A program made the position numbers and the translations under genes. Positions 53,990 through 64,000 of a stretch of DNA of 64,000 bases are shown here, one piece after another (the first letter of the stretch is position 1; every line of letters begins with the position of its first letter). The notes beneath the pieces were generated by a model, which saw nothing but the letters and a program-made list of their open reading frames with translations, ran no database searches and was not told where the DNA came from. The stretch comes from Methylobrevis albus (GTDB lineage: Bacteria; Pseudomonadota; Alphaproteobacteria; Rhizobiales; Pleomorphomonadaceae), in assembly GCF_015904235.1 (NCBI RefSeq), contig NZ_JADZLT010000050.1, positions 493,516-557,515 of the forward strand, written 5' to 3'.

Positions 53990-55000
53990 TCAGGACCAGA
54001 TGCGGCCGTCGAGGTTGATCAGGAAGGCGCGCGGATTGCGGGCGTAGCCGATCAGGCCGGCGAGCGCCGGGCGCGGATGCACGATCACCGCGGTCGCCAT
54101 GCCGGCGAGCAGCGCGTTGTGCGGCGCCTTGTCCTCGAAGGCGGCGCGGAAGCGGCCGCTGCGCAGCACGTCGGCGATGCGCGGCGCGATGCCGCCGGCG
54201 AGATAGACGCCGCCGTGGGCGAGGAAGACGAGGGCGAGGTTGCCGACGGTGCGGCCGAGGTATTCGGCGAAGAGTTCGACCGCCTCGCGCGCCGCGGGCT
54301 CGCCGGCCTCGGCGGCGGCGGTGACGGCGGCCGGGGTGTCGAGCGGCGCCGGCAGGCCGTCGGTCGCCGCGATCGCGCGGTAGAGGCGCAGCAGGCCCGA
54401 GCCGCAGACCAGCGTCTCGCCGGAAATCCGCCCGCCGGTGCGCTCGACATGCGGCCAGATCGCGTTGTCGCGGTCGGTCATCGGGGCGAGGTCGATGTGG
54501 CCGCCCTCGCCCGCGACGGGCACCCAGCTGCCGCCGACGTTGAGCAGGCCGGCGGCGCCGAGGCCGGTGCCCGGGCCGACGACGATGCGGTTGCCGGTCG
54601 GCGGCGGCACCTGCGGCCCGATCGGCGCGAGGTCGTCGCCGGCGAGCGTCGGCAGCGCGAGCGAGAGCGCCTCGAAGTCGTTGAACAGCAGCACCTGGTC
54701 GAGGCCGAAGGCGTCGATCAGCGCGCGCGGCTCGATGATCCAGTGGCAGTTGGTGAGCGGCGTGCGCTCCTCCTGGATCGGGCCGGCGACGGCGAAGACC
54801 AGCGATCTGGGCACCAGGTCGGTGCGGGGCAACACGCCGTCGCGCACCGCGTCGACCGGTGTCGCGAAGTCGCGCGTTTCGAGATTGCCCGGATAGACCG
54901 GCTCGCCGTCCGGCGTCTCGAGCAGCGCGAAGCGCGCGTTCGTGCCGCCGATGTCGGCGAAGAGCACCGGAAAGCTGAGGGCATCCAGGGTCTCGCGCAT
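53990..55000 (-). CDS. glk: glucokinase
   Basis: ATP-dependent glucokinase of the GlkA family, 336 residues, phosphorylating glucose at entry to Entner-Doudoroff or glycolysis. The phosphate-binding LFADIGGTNARFAL lies near the start; further motifs are LFNDFEALSLALP (catalytic Asp), VGPGTGLGAAGLL, AGEGGHIDLAP and YLAGGIAPRIADVL. Length and motifs fit the family well. It is monocistronic and divergent from the nucleoside transporter operon. Confidence 0.95.
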   Translation of the reverse strand: MRETLDALSFPVLFADIGGTNARFALLETPDGEPVYPGNLETRDFATPVDAVRDGVLPRTDLVPRSLVFAVAGPIQEERTPLTNCHWIIEPRALIDAFGLDQVLLFNDFEALSLALPTLAGDDLAPIGPQVPPPTGNRIVVGPGTGLGAAGLLNVGGSWVPVAGEGGHIDLAPMTDRDNAIWPHVERTGGRISGETLVCGSGLLRLYRAIAATDGLPAPLDTPAAVTAAAEAGEPAAREAVELFAEYLGRTVGNLALVFLAHGGVYLAGGIAPRIADVLRSGRFRAAFEDKAPHNALLAGMATAVIVHPRPALAGLIGYARNPRAFLINLDGRIWS

Positions 55001-55306
55001 CCGGTCTCCGAGAGGTTTGGTGTCGTTCGGAACGTGGCTGCGGCCGGTTCGTTCCGCGCGGGGCGGGCGGGTGTCAGCGGGGTATACCGACTTTCGGCAG
55101 CGTTGACAAAGTGCCCCGCGCGCCGGACCGGTGCCGAAAAATCGCCCGGAAAAATTGTCCGACTGTCAAAAAAATCGCCACGGAAGCGGATTGCCCGGAT
55201 CGAATTTTCGTATTTACTCAAGCTGGATCGCCGGGCGGGAGGCTCGACCGGCGCGCGGCCATGCCATGGCCGGGTCGGCTGTCTCTGATCGTTGGAGGAC
55301 TTTAGG
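55001..55306. other. divergent intergenic region glk / BMP operon
   Basis: 306 bases. It includes a TTGACA hexamer (55103-55108) and AT-rich tracts at 55137-55175 and 55201-55220 (GAATTTTCGTATTTACTC) where the BMP operon promoter probably lies. No clear operator palindrome was recognised. Confidence 0.45.
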
Positions 55307-56302
55307 ATGTTCGCGAAGATGATGGGCGTCGCCGTGGCCGCGATGCTGGCCGCTGCACCGAGCCTCGCGCAGGAGCTGAAGCCCGCGGTGGTCTATGGCA
55401 CCGGCGGCAAGTTCGACAAGTCGTTCAACGAGGCGGCCTATGCCGGCGCCGAGCGGTTCAAGACCGAGACCGGCGTCGAATACCGCGATTTCGAGCCGAC
55501 CGGCGATACCCAGGGCGAGCAGGCGCTGCGCAACTTCGCCTCGCGCGGCTTCAACCCGGTGGTCGGCGTCAGCTTCGCCTGGACCTCCGCGATGGAGAAG
55601 GTCGCGGCCGAGTTCCCCGACACGAAGTTCGTCATCGTCGACGCGGTCGTGGACCTGCCGAACGTGCGCTCGGTGGTGTTCAAGGAAGAGGAAGGCTCCT
55701 ATCTCGTCGGCCTCGTCGCCGGCCTCAAGTCGGAGACGAAGAAGGTCGGCTTCGTCGGCGGCATGGACATTCCGCTGATCAGCCGCTTCGCCTGCGGCTA
55801 TGCCCAGGGCGCCAAGGCGGCCGACGCCAACGCCGAGATCTTCCGCAACATGATCGGCACCACGGGGGCCGCCTGGAACGACCCGGTGCGCGGCGGCGAG
55901 CTCGCCAAGTCGCAGTTCGACCAGGGCGCGGACGTCGTCTACGCCGCGGCCGGCGCCTCCGGCCTCGGCGTGCTGCAGGCCGCCGCCGACGGCGGCAAGT
56001 TCTCGATCGGCGTCGATTCGAACCAGAACTTCCTGCACCCGGGCTCGGTGCTGACCTCGATGATCAAGCGGGTCGACGTCGCCGTCTACCAGGCGTTCAA
56101 GGACGTGCAGGACGACAAGTTCACCCCCGGCATGGTCTCGCTGGGCCTTGCCGAAGACGGCGTCGGCTGGGCGCTCGACGACAACAACGCGGCGCTGATC
56201 ACCGACGACATCAAGGCGGCGGTCGACAAGGCGAAAGCCGACATCATCGCCGGCACGGTGATGGTGCACGACTACATGAAGGACAACGCCTGCCCGTTCT
56301 GA
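55307..56302 (+). CDS. BMP-family nucleoside-binding protein
   Basis: Exported binding protein of 331 residues (PnrA/TmpC/Med type) for purine or pyrimidine nucleosides. Signal peptide MFAKMMGVAVAAMLAAAPSL. Family motifs are the VVYGTGGKFDKSFNEAAYAG strand-turn, VGVSFAWTSAMEKVA, FKEEEGSYLVGLVAG, VGFVGGMDIPLI, and the IGVDSNQN ribose-contact loop. The ATG follows GGAGG by eight bases. It heads the four-gene transporter operon and faces salvage enzymes downstream, supporting nucleoside uptake. Confidence 0.92.
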   Translation: MFAKMMGVAVAAMLAAAPSLAQELKPAVVYGTGGKFDKSFNEAAYAGAERFKTETGVEYRDFEPTGDTQGEQALRNFASRGFNPVVGVSFAWTSAMEKVAAEFPDTKFVIVDAVVDLPNVRSVVFKEEEGSYLVGLVAGLKSETKKVGFVGGMDIPLISRFACGYAQGAKAADANAEIFRNMIGTTGAAWNDPVRGGELAKSQFDQGADVVYAAAGASGLGVLQAAADGGKFSIGVDSNQNFLHPGSVLTSMIKRVDVAVYQAFKDVQDDKFTPGMVSLGLAEDGVGWALDDNNAALITDDIKAAVDKAKADIIAGTVMVHDYMKDNACPF

Positions 56303-56608
56303 GCCGGCCGGGAAGTGGCGGGGCGCGGGTCGTTCGGCTTCATGCCTGACGCCCCCGCCCCACCTCATCCTGAAAAGCGCGCGCAAGCGCGCGTTTCGAA
56401 GGACGGGGGTGGCCCGGATGCCATGCCCCAGTGCCCGAGGGGCTGCCTCGCCCTTCGAGATGGCCCTTCGGGCCTCCTCAGGATGAGGCAGGGTGGGCGC
56501 GTTGCCCGAGTGAACGCGGCGACCGGCGCGTCGGCGGCAGGCCGTGGCCTCCGACCGGCCGGCGGACCAGGTCCAGGCGGTGATTTCAGCAGGAGGCCGG
56601 AGCCGATC
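56303..56608. other. gap within the nucleoside transporter operon
   Basis: 306 bases between the binding protein and its ATPase, containing the family A repeat (56362-56487). Like the gap at 14271 it may lower expression of the downstream transporter genes relative to the binding protein. Confidence 0.45.
56362..56487. repeat. dispersed palindromic repeat, family A copy 3 (diverged)
   Basis: Arms CCTCATCCTGAAAAGCGCGC and CCTCCTCAGGATGAGG, with internal CGTTTCGAAGGAC and CTCGCCCTTCGAGATGGCCC. It is clearly related to the elements at 5383 and 47471 but more altered. Confidence 0.7.
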
Positions 56609-58146
<1,538 letters not shown>

Positions 58147-58150
<4 letters not shown>

Positions 58151-59259
58151 GCAGACCGTTCGGCCAGTTGCCCGGCTGGGCCGACTACGTCCTGATGCCG
58201 GTGCTCAACCTCGGCGTCGCCTTCGGCATCTCGGCGCTCGTCGTGCTGTTCATCGGCGAGAGCCCCTGGGAAGCGCTGACGACGATGCTCGACGGCGCGC
58301 TCGGGCGCGGCGAAGGCATCGGCTATACGCTGTTCTACGCCACCAACTTCATCTTCACCGGCCTCGCCGTCTCGGTCGCCTTCCACTGCGGCCTGTTCAA
58401 CATCGGCGGCGAGGGGCAGGCCTATATCGGCGGGCTCGGGGCGGCGCTGGTGGCGCTGGCCTTCGATCAAGTGCTGCCGTGGTGGCTGACCGCCCCGATC
58501 GCCATCCTCGCGGCGGCGAGCTTCGGCGCGGCCTGGGCGCTGATCCCGGCCTGGCTGCAAGCGACGCGCGGCAGCCACATCGTCATCACGACGATCATGT
58601 TCAACTTCATCGCCGCGGCGCTGATGGTCTACCTGCTCGTCAACGTGCTGAAGGTGCCGGGCGCGATGGCGCCCGAAACCCGCACCTTCGCCGCGGGCGG
58701 GCAACTGCCGAAGCTCGGCTGGCTGCTGGAGCTGTTCGGGCTGAAGATCGGCGCGGCGCCGTTCAACGTCTCGTTCCTGATCGCGCTGGTCGCCGCCTTC
58801 GGTGTCTGGGTGCTGATCTGGCGCACGCGCTTCGGCTACGAGATCCGCGCCACCGGCATCAGCCCGAGCGCCGCGATCTACGCCGGCATCCCCTATGTCC
58901 GCCTCGTCGTCGTCACCATGCTGATCTCCGGCGGGCTCGCCGGGATGATGGCGCTCAACCCGGTGATGGGCGACGCGCAGCGGCTGCAGGTGGAGTTCGT
59001 CGGCGGCGCCGGCTTCGTCGGCATCGCGGTGGCGCTGATGGGGCGCTCGCACCCGCTCGGCATCGTGTTCGCGGCGATCCTGTTCGGCGTGCTCTACCAG
59101 GGCGGCGCCGAGCTCGCCTTCTGGATCCCGACCATCTCGCGCGACATGATCATCGTGATCCAGGGGCTGGTGATCCTGTTCGCCGGCGCGCTCGAGCACA
59201 TGTTCCGCCCGGCGCTGGTCGCGCTGTTCGCCCGCGCCATCCCGGCGCGCGCCGGCTAG
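58147..59259 (+). CDS. nucleoside ABC transporter permease (YufP-like)
   Basis: Inner-membrane permease of 370 residues with about nine helices, of the BPD_transp_2 type. Characteristic segments are AVSVAFHCGLFNIGGEGQ, RGSHIVITTIMFNFIAAAL, and the cytoplasmic TGISPSAAIYAGIPYVRL loop that contacts the ATPase. It starts inside the stop of the ATPase gene, with the second permease 12 bases downstream. Confidence 0.92.
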
Positions 59260-59270
59260 AGGAGGGAGCG

Positions 59271-60242
59271 ATGGAAGCCTTCGACACCCTCGTCCTGATC
59301 CTCGCCTCGACCATGCGCCTCACCGTGCCGCTGCTGCTCGCGGCGCTGGCCGGCCTCTATTCCGAGCGCGCCGGCGTGTTCGACATCGGCCTCGAGGGCA
59401 AGATGCTGGCGGGCGCCTTCGCCGCGGGGGCGACGGCGGCCGTCACCGGCTCGGCCTGGGCCGGGCTCGGCATGGCGGTGGTGGTGGCCGTCGCGCTGTC
59501 GCTGGTGCACGGCTTTGCCTCGATCACCCACCGCGGCAACCAGATCGTCTCCGGCGTCGCGATCAACTTCGTCGCCGCCGGGCTGACGGCGCTGCTCGGC
59601 CAGGCGTGGTTCCAGCAAGGCGGGCGGACGCCGCAGGTTTCCGGAGATGCGCGGTTCAGCCCGATCGTGCTGCCGTTCACCGAGGAGATCGCCGCCGTGC
59701 CGATCCTCGGCCCGGTCTACCGTAGCCTGCTGTCGGGCCAGAACCTCCTCACCTGGATCGCCTTCCTCGCCGTGCCGCTGTCCTTCTACGTGCTCTATCG
59801 CACCCGCTTCGGCCTGCGCCTGCGCGCCGTCGGCGAGAACCCGGCGGCGGTGGATACGGCGGGCATCTCGGTGACCTGGCTGCGCTACCGCGCCGTGATC
59901 ATCTGCGGCGTGCTGACCGGGCTCGCGGGCACCTATCTCGCCATCGCGCAGTCGGCGAACTTCGTGAAGGACATGTCGGCCGGCAAGGGCTACATCGCGC
60001 TCGCCGCGCTGATCTTCGCGAAATGGAAGCCGGTGCCGGTGATGTTCGCCTGCCTGCTGTTCGGCTTCCTCGACGCCGTCGCGATCCGCCTGCAGGGCAC
60101 CCCGGTGCCGTTCATCGGCACCGTGCCGGTGCAGATCTTCCAGGCGCTGCCCTACGTGCTGACCGTGATCCTGCTCGCCGGCTTCATCGGCACCGCCGTG
60201 CCGCCGAAGGCGGGCGGGGTGCCGTACACGAAGGAGCGGTGA
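59271..60242 (+). CDS. nucleoside ABC transporter permease (YufQ-like)
   Basis: Partner permease of 323 residues with about eight helices. Typical segments are LYSERAGVFDIGLEGKMLAG, GNQIVSGVAINFVAAGLT, VGENPAAVDTAGISVTWLRY, and GKGYIALAALIFAKWKP. The ATG follows GAGGAGGGAG. It is the last gene of the transporter operon, followed by a large inverted repeat that separates it from the convergent deoA. Confidence 0.92.
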   Translation: MEAFDTLVLILASTMRLTVPLLLAALAGLYSERAGVFDIGLEGKMLAGAFAAGATAAVTGSAWAGLGMAVVVAVALSLVHGFASITHRGNQIVSGVAINFVAAGLTALLGQAWFQQGGRTPQVSGDARFSPIVLPFTEEIAAVPILGPVYRSLLSGQNLLTWIAFLAVPLSFYVLYRTRFGLRLRAVGENPAAVDTAGISVTWLRYRAVIICGVLTGLAGTYLAIAQSANFVKDMSAGKGYIALAALIFAKWKPVPVMFACLLFGFLDAVAIRLQGTPVPFIGTVPVQIFQALPYVLTVILLAGFIGTAVPPKAGGVPYTKER

Positions 60243-60272
60243 GGCGGAGGGGCGGAGGTTTTTGAGGGTCCG

Positions 60273-60456
60273 CGCCCCCTCATCCGGCCTTCGGCCACCT
60301 TCTCCCGCGAGGGGAGAAGGGAATTCTGGCGAGGCCTTACTTCTGCTGCGGCCTCCTAACCCGGCGATTCAGACCGTGGTGGTCCCTTTGCGCCGAGCTC
60401 TCCTAACCCCTTCTCCCCTCGCGGGAGAAGGTGCCCGAAGGGCGGATGAGGGGGCG
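60273..60456. repeat. long inverted repeat, family D
   Basis: Arms 60273-60321 (CGCCCCCTCATCCGGCCTTC region) and 60407-60456 (the complementary GAAGGGCGGATGAGGGGGCG), with CTTCTCCCGCGAGGGGAGAA-type inner hairpins. It lies between convergent genes and could act as a bidirectional terminator. Confidence 0.8.
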
Positions 60457-60480
60457 ACGGCCTCTCAATCGAAAATCCCC

Positions 60481-61794
60481 CTACCCGTCCACCCGGCCGA
60501 TGATCTCCGGCCCGCCGTCTGCTCCCGCCTCGTCCAACCGGTAGGCCGCCTGCAGCGCCGCGGCCGCCATGTCCGCGTCCACCAGGCTGCGCGCATGCAC
60601 CACGCCGAGCGGCGCCTCCTTGCCGACCCTCGCCCCGAGCCCCGCGAGCCCGGTGAAGCCGACGGCGGGGTCGATGCGGTCGGCGGGGGTGCGGCGGCCG
60701 CCGCCGAGGGCAACGACGGCGACGCCGATGTCGCGGGTGGCGATCGCCGCCACCCGGCCGGGGCGGAGCGGCAGGACCGGGCGGCGGACCGGGGCGGCAT
60801 CGAGGTAGTGCGACGGGCGCTCGACGAGATCGGCCGGACCGCCGAGGGCCGCCACCATGCGGGCGAAGACCTCGGCGGCGCGGCCGTCGGCGAAGCTCTC
60901 CTCGATCGCCGTGGCGGCGGACTCCCGGTCGGCGGCGAGGCCGCCGAGCACCAGCATCTCGGCGCCGAGCGCGACGGTGACGGCCCAGAGCCGCCGGTCG
61001 ATGCGCCGGCCGGTGAGGAAATCGATCGCCGCCCGCACTTCCAGCGCGTTGCCCGCCGCCGAGCACAGCGGCGCGTTCATGTCGGTGATCAGCGCCGTCG
61101 TCGGCAGGCCGGCGCCGTTGGCGACGCCGACGAGACTGTCCGCCAGCGCGCGGGCGTCCGCCTCGCTCGCCATGAAGGCGCCGGAGCCGCATTTGACGTC
61201 GAGCACGAGGCCGCCGAGGCCGGCGGCGAGTTTTTTCGACAGGATCGAGGCGGTGATGAGGTCGATCGATTCGACCGTGCCGGTGACGTCGCGGATCGCG
61301 TAGATGCGCCGGTCGGCGGGGGCGAGGTCGTCGGTCTGGCCGATGATGGCGCAGCCGACCTCGCGCACCACGCGGCCGAGCAGCGCGGCGTCCGGCTGGC
61401 TGCGGTAGCCGGGGATACTGTCGAGCTTGTCGAGCGTGCCGCCGGTGTGGCCGAGGCCGCGCCCCGAGATCATCGGCACGAAGCCGCCGCAGGCGGCGAT
61501 CGCCGGGGCGAGCAGCAGCGAGACGGTATCGCCGATGCCGCCGGTGGAGTGCTTGTCGAGCACCGGGCCCGGCAGGTCGCGCCAGCCGAGCACCGTGCCG
61601 GAATCGCGCATCGCCAGCGTCAGCGCGACGCGCTCGTCCCGGTCCATGCCGCGGAAGAACACCGCCATCGCAAAGGCGGCGACCTGCTCGGCCGAGACGC
61701 GGCCGTCGCCGAGCCCGCCGACGATTTCCGCGATCTCGGCGGCGCTCAGCCGGCCGCCGTCGCGCTTCTTGCGGATGATCTCCTGCGGCAGCAT
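60481..61794 (-). CDS. deoA: thymidine phosphorylase
   Basis: Pyrimidine nucleoside phosphorylase of 437 residues, releasing thymine or uracil and deoxyribose 1-phosphate. It begins with LPQEIIRKKRDGGRLSAAEI and has the phosphate loop KHSTGGIGDTVSLLL, ISGRGLGHTGGTLDKLDSIP and VKCGSGAFM. Last gene of the leftward cdd-PNP-deoC-deoA operon, 60 bases after deoC. It feeds DeoB/DeoC with sugar phosphate and the upp/URC route with uracil. Confidence 0.95.
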   Translation of the reverse strand: MLPQEIIRKKRDGGRLSAAEIAEIVGGLGDGRVSAEQVAAFAMAVFFRGMDRDERVALTLAMRDSGTVLGWRDLPGPVLDKHSTGGIGDTVSLLLAPAIAACGGFVPMISGRGLGHTGGTLDKLDSIPGYRSQPDAALLGRVVREVGCAIIGQTDDLAPADRRIYAIRDVTGTVESIDLITASILSKKLAAGLGGLVLDVKCGSGAFMASEADARALADSLVGVANGAGLPTTALITDMNAPLCSAAGNALEVRAAIDFLTGRRIDRRLWAVTVALGAEMLVLGGLAADRESAATAIEESFADGRAAEVFARMVAALGGPADLVERPSHYLDAAPVRRPVLPLRPGRVAAIATRDIGVAVVALGGGRRTPADRIDPAVGFTGLAGLGARVGKEAPLGVVHARSLVDADMAAAALQAAYRLDEAGADGGPEIIGRVDG

Positions 61795-61854
61795 GGCCGA
61801 TCCCTCCCGAACTGGCGTTTCGCCAGTTCTAGCCCCGGGACCGGCCCGCCGTCA

Positions 61855-62634
61855 TCAGTAGGCGGCAGCCGGTGTGCTGCCGTCGCGGCCCTCGATCCGG
61901 GCGACGAGCGCGTCGAGCAGGCCGCTGGCGCCGAAGCGGAAGGTGGCCGGCATCGCCCAGTCCGGCCCCATGATGCGGCCCGCGAGGGCGAGGTAGGCGG
62001 CGGCGTCCTCGGCCGTCTTGACGCCGCCGGCCGGCTTGAAGCCGACGGGACGGCCGCTGGCGCGGATCGCCTGCAGCATGATCTCGGCGGCGTCCAGCGT
62101 CGCGTTGACCGTCACCTTGCCGGTGGAGGTCTTGATGAAATCGGCGCCGGCGGCAATCGCGAGGTCGGCCGCATCGCGGATGCGGGCGGCATCGGCGATC
62201 TCGCCGGTCTCGAGGATCACCTTCAGGATCGCCCGGCCGCCGATCGCCTCGCGCACGCGCATCACCATGGTCTCGGCATAGCCGGCGCGCTGGGAGAGGA
62301 ACGCCCGCCAGGGCAGCACGAGGTCGATGTCGTCGGCGCCGTCGGCGAGCGCCGCCCGCGTCTCGGCGAGCGTTCCGGGGATGTCCTCGCCGCCGGCGGG
62401 AAAGTTCACCACGGTCGCGACCCGCACCCCTGTGCCGGCGAGCGCCGCCTTCGCCTGCGCCACGAAGCGCGGATAGAGGCAGACGGCGGCGACAGAGCCG
62501 TGCGGCGTCACCGCCCGGGCGCAGAGCGCGTCGATCGCCGTCGGCGTGCAGCCGTCGGAGAGATCGGTGAGGTCGAGCAGGGCGAGCGCGCGGCGCGCCG
62601 CATCGGCCGCCGCCGTCGAAGCCACAGCCGTCAT
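61855..62634 (-). CDS. deoC: deoxyribose-phosphate aldolase
   Basis: Class I aldolase of 259 residues cleaving deoxyribose 5-phosphate to acetaldehyde and glyceraldehyde 3-phosphate. The Schiff-base Lys lies in FIKTSTGK and the second active-site Lys in VGFKPAGGVKT; DIDLVLPWRAF and AAVCLYPRFV are typical strands. The start ATG is four bases from the PNP stop codon. The upstream in-frame Met at 62715 would overlap PNP by 77 bases and is less likely. Confidence 0.95.
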   Translation of the reverse strand: MTAVASTAAADAARRALALLDLTDLSDGCTPTAIDALCARAVTPHGSVAAVCLYPRFVAQAKAALAGTGVRVATVVNFPAGGEDIPGTLAETRAALADGADDIDLVLPWRAFLSQRAGYAETMVMRVREAIGGRAILKVILETGEIADAARIRDAADLAIAAGADFIKTSTGKVTVNATLDAAEIMLQAIRASGRPVGFKPAGGVKTAEDAAAYLALAGRIMGPDWAMPATFRFGASGLLDALVARIEGRDGSTPAAAY

Positions 62635-62638
62635 GCCG

Positions 62639-63460
62639 TCACCGCCCCGCCGCGGCGTAGGCCGCGACGACCTTCGGCAGCAGCCGGGCGAGCTTTTCGG
62701 CGCCCTTCGGCGCAACGGCCTTGGTCTCGGCGTGCGAGAGCTCGTTCCCGGAGAGGCCGGCGGCGAGGTTGGTGATCGCCGAGACGGCGGCGACCTTGAG
62801 GCCGAAGAAGCGGGCGAGGATCACCTCGGGCACCGTCGACATGCCGACGGCATCGGCGCCGAGGATGCGCGCGGCGCGGATCTCGGCCGGCGTTTCGAAC
62901 GACGGGCCGGAGAACCACATGTAGGTGCCCTCGGCGAGCTTGATGTCCTCTTCCGCGGCCGCGGTGCGGAACAGCGCCTGCAGGTCGGGGTCATAGGCGT
63001 TCGTCATGCCGACGAAGCGGCGCTCGGACTCTTCCTTGAACAGCGGATTGGTGCCGGCGAAGTTGATGTGGTCGTTGATGAGCATCAGTTCGCCCGGACC
63101 GACCTCCGGATGCAGGGTTCCGGCCGAGTTGGTCAGGATCACCGCCGAACAGCCGAGCGAGGCGAAGGTCTCGATCGGCGCGCGCATCGCGGCCGGATCG
63201 CCGTGCTCGTAGTAGTGGATGCGGCCCGACAGCACGCAGACGTCGACGCCGGCGATCTTGCCGACGATCAGGTCGCCGGCATGGCCGGACACCGTCGACA
63301 TCGGGAAGCCCGGCAGGCGGGCGAAGGGGATATGGACCGCGTCTTCGATCGAACGGGCGAACTCGCCGAGGCCCGATCCGAGCACGAGGCCGACGCGGTA
63401 GTCACCCTTGCGGGCTTCGAGGACGGCGTTCGCGGCGACGGCGCCGAGGTGCTGACTCAT
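62639..63460 (-). CDS. purine nucleoside phosphorylase (class I, trimeric type)
   Basis: PNP of 273 residues that phosphorolyses inosine, guanosine and deoxy forms. Motifs: LVLGSGLGEFA phosphate loop, STVSGHAGDLIVG, LSGRIHYYEHGD, LTNSAGTLHPEVGPG, and GMSTVPEVILAR; AITNLAAG has the base-contact Asn. It corresponds to the PunA/DeoD2 (PNP_UDP_1, family 2) type rather than hexameric DeoD. It overlaps cdd upstream (ATGA) and is four bases from deoC. Confidence 0.93.
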   Translation of the reverse strand: MSQHLGAVAANAVLEARKGDYRVGLVLGSGLGEFARSIEDAVHIPFARLPGFPMSTVSGHAGDLIVGKIAGVDVCVLSGRIHYYEHGDPAAMRAPIETFASLGCSAVILTNSAGTLHPEVGPGELMLINDHINFAGTNPLFKEESERRFVGMTNAYDPDLQALFRTAAAEEDIKLAEGTYMWFSGPSFETPAEIRAARILGADAVGMSTVPEVILARFFGLKVAAVSAITNLAAGLSGNELSHAETKAVAPKGAEKLARLLPKVVAAYAAAGR

Positions 63461-63864
63461 TCACGTCCCTCCAGGGAAAAGCCCTCCGGCAGCAGCGACG
63501 CCATCGTGAAGCTGGCGTGCGCGCCGTCGGGCGCAAAAACGGTGACGGTGGTGTCCGGCCCGGCAAATTCCGCGAGCCGCTGGCGGCAGCCGCCGCACGG
63601 CGTGCAGAACCGCCCGCCGGGGATGCGCGGCGCGACGACGGCGACCGCCGTGATCGTGCGGCCGCCGGCCATGATCATGTGGGCGATGGCCGAGGTTTCG
63701 GCGCACCAGCCCTCCGGATAGGCGGCATTCTCGATGTTGCAGCCGGCATGAACGCGGCCGGTCTCGTCCGCGATCGCCGCACCGACGTGGAAGTTGGAGT
63801 ACGGCGCGTGCGCCTTCGCGCGGGCGGCGACGGCGGCGGCGTGCAGCTCATCGAACAAGGCCAA
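63457..63864 (-). CDS. cdd: cytidine deaminase
   Basis: Homotetrameric-type cytidine deaminase of 135 residues, producing (deoxy)uridine. Zinc ligands lie in WCAETSAI (Cys and catalytic Glu) and PCGGCRQ; substrate motifs are APYSNFHVGAA and GCNIENAAYPE. The start is a TTG (MALFDELHAAAV) with GGAGG five bases upstream at 63870-63874; an ATG at 63918 would add 18 non-family residues. First gene of the operon; upstream (to 64000) no further gene is seen. Confidence 0.94.
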   Translation of the reverse strand: MALFDELHAAAVAARAKAHAPYSNFHVGAAIADETGRVHAGCNIENAAYPEGWCAETSAIAHMIMAGGRTITAVAVVAPRIPGGRFCTPCGGCRQRLAEFAGPDTTVTVFAPDGAHASFTMASLLPEGFSLEGRE

Positions 63865-64000
63865 GGGAACCTCCGTCAGTTGGTAAGGCAGCCTGACGAA
63901 ACCGGGTGCCGGGCGCATGGGTAGGCCGGTTTTGCCGCGGCCGCAAGTTCACTTTCGCGGGAGGCGGCGGGCGTCGGGCGCGCCTGCCGCGGGGTATTCG

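Noticed and set aside
53990..55000. The hairpin at 53535-53562 as the terminator of glk
   Set aside because: It lies about 430 bases beyond the glk stop with a palindromic repeat in between. A separate short transcript fits better.

Overview
The window is 64 kb of very GC-rich DNA with densely packed, often overlapping genes, frequent TTG/GTG starts and strong Shine-Dalgarno sequences. Gene content (C-P-lyase accessory genes, an EF-hand protein, FadR-type GntR, MOFRL glycerate kinase, BMP-type nucleoside ABC transporter, a CCUCCC-bearing small RNA candidate and the dispersed palindromes) points to an alphaproteobacterium, most likely of the Hyphomicrobiales (Rhizobiales). The genus cannot be named from sequence alone. 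No tRNA, rRNA, insertion sequence, CRISPR array or prophage was found.

Layout. 0-12.7 kb: alpha/beta-hydrolase lipoprotein, EamA transporter, PAS-GGDEF cyclase, glutamine-synthetase-like ligase, EF-hand protein, a small unknown protein, an OmpR/EnvZ-type two-component pair, a DUF1045-phnM-phnN phosphonate module and a UPF0104-type membrane protein. 13-20 kb: an iron/polyamine-type ABC importer facing a FadR-type regulator and a glycerate 2-kinase. 20-22 kb: a lone M15 endolysin-like peptidase and pncB.

22.0-37.9 kb is the most remarkable part: two divergent operons around a 143-bp promoter region. Leftward are an orphan TAXI-type solute-binding protein and a large exported protein of unknown family. 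Rightward are five tightly coupled genes: a two-TM protein, a 1149-residue tubulin/FtsZ-superfamily protein with an enormous unknown C-terminal half, a 705-residue two-TM protein, a 1090-residue multi-TM protein, and a 919-residue exported and membrane-anchored von Willebrand A (vWA) protein. I read this as one envelope-spanning machine of unknown function.

38-49 kb: an enamidase-like amidohydrolase; a URC-type uracil catabolism cluster (upp, DUF1688/URC4, GTP cyclohydrolase II-like URC1) led by adenosine deaminase; an ATC-hydrolase-like protein; a TetR/VOC pair with two palindromic operators; and phosphopentomutase. 49-53.5 kb: HAD phosphatase and a YnjBCD-type ABC transporter, followed by a probable small RNA on the minus strand with two CCUCCC loops and a perfect intrinsic terminator. 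54-64 kb: glucokinase, then a BMP/nucleoside ABC transporter converging on cdd-PNP-deoC-deoA. With deoB, add and upp, the right 25 kb forms an almost complete nucleoside uptake and salvage/catabolism block: nucleosides are imported, deaminated or phosphorolysed, sugar phosphates go through DeoB/DeoC into central metabolism, and uracil can enter the URC route.

Many intergenic gaps hold long imperfect palindromes of several families, which recur in the window and account for most spurious open frames between genes.
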